Shown here: piece by piece, positions 53,842 through 55,313 of the stretch | How the letters are laid out: every line of letters starts with the position of its first letter | Position numbering within the stretch: the first letter of the stretch is position 1 | Virus record (IMG/VR): IMGVR_UViG_3300047564_001761 | Location: 1 to 55,313 of that record | Reading direction: 5' to 3' (one strand) | DNA: 55,313 nucleotides | DNA from: a virus | The notes under the pieces: model-generated | Told to the model about the DNA's origin: nothing | Databases searched by the model: none | The model's input: only the letters and a program-made list of their open reading frames with translations | Program-made: the position numbers and the translations under genes

Positions 53842-55313
53842 GTTTGTAGAAGATAACGATATCCAAGAAATCGATATCAAGCTAGGTACTGATTTTTCAG
53901 AGAGTAAAGAGTCATACTCTGACCCTTTCATGAGACCTCTAGAGAAAACAAAAAAGCTAGATGGGTTAAGTACAGCATTCAAGAAAAGAATTGCAAGAAC
54001 AGACTTCTCAAAGTTTTTGCGTGGTGATGGAGTAGCATCAACAGCAATTGTTGAACCATTCATGATCACAGGATACAGCATCCTTGATGTAGTTCAGCCA
54101 CCATACAACATAGACTACCTTGCAAAGATTTATGAAATTTCTGCACCACACTACGCTGCTGTAAATGCAAAGGTTGCAAACATTGTTGGCCTAGGCTACG
54201 ACTTTGTTGAGAGCGAAGCAACAAAAGAAAGACTTGCTGATATTGATGACGAAAAGAAATTAGAGTTTGCAAGACGCAAGCTTGAAAGAATGAAGATTGC
54301 AATAAACGAATGGATCGAGTCTACAAACGAAGAGGAGACATTTGTTGAAACTCTTTCTCGTGTATGGAAAGACTATGAAACAACTGGTAACGGATATCTA
54401 GAAATTGGTAGAAAGAATACTGGAGAGATTGGCTATATTGGTCATGTTCCAGCGGCATCAATGCGTGTTCGCAGATTAAGAGATGGCTTCGTACAAATAA
54501 TTGGAAATCAATCTGTCTACTTTAGAAATTATGGAGATACAACATCTCCAAATCCAGTAACAGCAGATGCTCGTCCAAATGAGATTATTCACTTCAAGAA
54601 CTATACACCAACAAATGGATACTATGGTGTTCCAGATATCATAGCTTCTAAGAGCGCTATGACTGGAAACGAGTTTGCAGCCAGATATAACCTGGACTAC
54701 TTTGAAAATAAGGCGGTACCAAGATATATTATTACCGTAAAGGGTGCAAAGCTTTCTAACGATGCAGAAAGAAAGTTGCTTGAGTTCTTCCAGACTGGTC
54801 TAAAGGGAAAGAATCATAGATCACTCTATATTCCACTTCCAGCAGACAATCCAGACTCAAAGGTAGAGTTTAAGATGGATGCGGTTGAGAACGGAATTCA
54901 GGACTCATCTTTTAACACCTATAGAAATGCCAACAGAGATGAAATATTGATCTCTCACAGAGTTCCAATTAACAAGGTTGGAACGCCACAGGGCGTCTCT
55001 TTGGCCAATGCTCGTGATGCAGATAAGACATTTAAAGAGCAGGTATGTCGTCCAGCTCAAAGAAATATTGAGAAGAGACTAAGCAAGATAATTTCAGAAA
55101 AAACAGACATTTTTATTCTTAAGTTTAACGAGCTTACCCTTACAGACGAAGACACCCAGTCTAAGATTGATGAGCGCTACTTGCGTATGAAAGTCGTGGT
55201 TCCTAATGAAATTCGTGCTAGAATGGGACTACAAGGAATACCTGGTGGAGACCAGCCAGTTGAACTTAACGCTAAGGCGGCTGCAGAGCAAACAACTCAA
55301 GCAACTGGCAATA
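53831..55313 (+). CDS. portal protein, PBSX-type (cut by window edge)
   Basis: The frame from ATG 53831 is open to the window end (494 codons), so it is truncated at the right. Recognised by GVASTAIVEPFMITGYSIL, the central AAVNAKVANIVGLGYDF, TGNGYLEIGRKNTGEIGY, IIHFKNYTPTNGYYGVPD and SLANARDADKTFKEQV, the PBSX-family portal pattern. It forms the dodecameric DNA channel of the capsid, anchoring terminase and tail. Capsid genes should follow outside the window. Confidence 0.85.
   Translation, partial: MAAEFVEDNDIQEIDIKLGTDFSESKESYSDPFMRPLEKTKKLDGLSTAFKKRIARTDFSKFLRGDGVASTAIVEPFMITGYSILDVVQPPYNIDYLAKIYEISAPHYAAVNAKVANIVGLGYDFVESEATKERLADIDDEKKLEFARRKLERMKIAINEWIESTNEEETFVETLSRVWKDYETTGNGYLEIGRKNTGEIGYIGHVPAASMRVRRLRDGFVQIIGNQSVYFRNYGDTTSPNPVTADARPNEIIHFKNYTPTNGYYGVPDIIASKSAMTGNEFAARYNLDYFENKAVPRYIITVKGAKLSNDAERKLLEFFQTGLKGKNHRSLYIPLPADNPDSKVEFKMDAVENGIQDSSFNTYRNANRDEILISHRVPINKVGTPQGVSLANARDADKTFKEQVCRPAQRNIEKRLSKIISEKTDIFILKFNELTLTDEDTQSKIDERYLRMKVVVPNEIRARMGLQGIPGGDQPVELNAKAAAEQTTQATGN

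Noticed and set aside
1-55313. Integrase, transposase or repressor indicating lysogeny
   Set aside because: No such gene was recognised in the window; the rest of the genome is not seen.

Overview
The window is part of the genome of a tailed double-stranded DNA phage. The gene content shows this directly: a portal protein runs off the right edge, about 20 kb encodes tail-fibre, adhesin and chaperone-type proteins, and there are a peptidoglycan-cleaving enzyme, phage-type nucleotide metabolism genes (ThyX, B12-dependent ribonucleotide reductase), a Gp88-family protein, a DUF932 protein, tRNAs and dozens of very small overlapping genes. No integrase, transposase or lysogeny repressor was recognised. 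The base composition is AT-rich. Several features point to an actinobacterial host: Gp88 and other small actinophage-type proteins, an Lsr2-like mini-protein, CGAAC-N4-GTTCG SOS-type boxes, TGTGA-N6-TCACA CRP/GlxR-type sites, PASTA domains and many apparently leaderless starts. Together with the low GC and the cyanophage-like sugar-modification genes, a freshwater actinobacterium is plausible, but this is inference.

Layout. (1) 1-4300, mostly rightward: small genes, a tRNA / structured-RNA / tRNA cluster (954-1499), a co-chaperonin GroES, small membrane and zinc-binding proteins, ending at a strong terminator. (2) 4300-5110: convergent intergenic region with DnaA-box-like repeats and direct repeats, a replication-origin candidate, with one 37-aa gene behind a double-hairpin leader. 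(3) 4690-18300, leftward: about 45 small genes in short operons with ATGA/TAATG overlaps. Fourteen CRP/GlxR-like palindromes sit upstream of these operons, with two recurring promoter architectures. (4) 18300-19200: rightward island with a 25-aa membrane peptide, a tRNA-Ile and a cupin-like protein, marked by a TTCTAG-TTGA-CTAGAA palindrome also found at the first tRNA. (5) 19200-21494, leftward: zinc proteins, ThyX and a lysozyme/transglycosylase. (6) 21535-24560, rightward: a GT-B glycosyltransferase with an AT-repeat insert and ribonucleotide reductase. (7) 24607-44846: fibre, adhesin and assembly-chaperone genes, including collagen-like, glycine-rich, LamG-like, cupredoxin-like and PASTA domains. 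(8) 44861-51800: an enzyme cassette with two 2-oxoglutarate/Fe(II) oxygenases, GDP-mannose 3,5-epimerase, an O-fucosyltransferase-like enzyme, two SGNH hydrolases and a carbamoyltransferase. (9) 51797-55313: a LamG-like structural protein, a small conserved gene and the portal.

How it fits together. Block 3 looks like a host-takeover region under a host cAMP-receptor-type regulator. Blocks 7-9 are the late virion genes. The cassette in block 8 lies between virion genes and could build and attach a decorated sugar (epimerised, transferred, acylated or deacylated, carbamoylated), perhaps on hydroxylated Pro/Thr-rich or collagen-like fibre segments, or could alter the host surface. That virion-glycosylation reading is the most interesting hypothesis here and is not proven by sequence alone.
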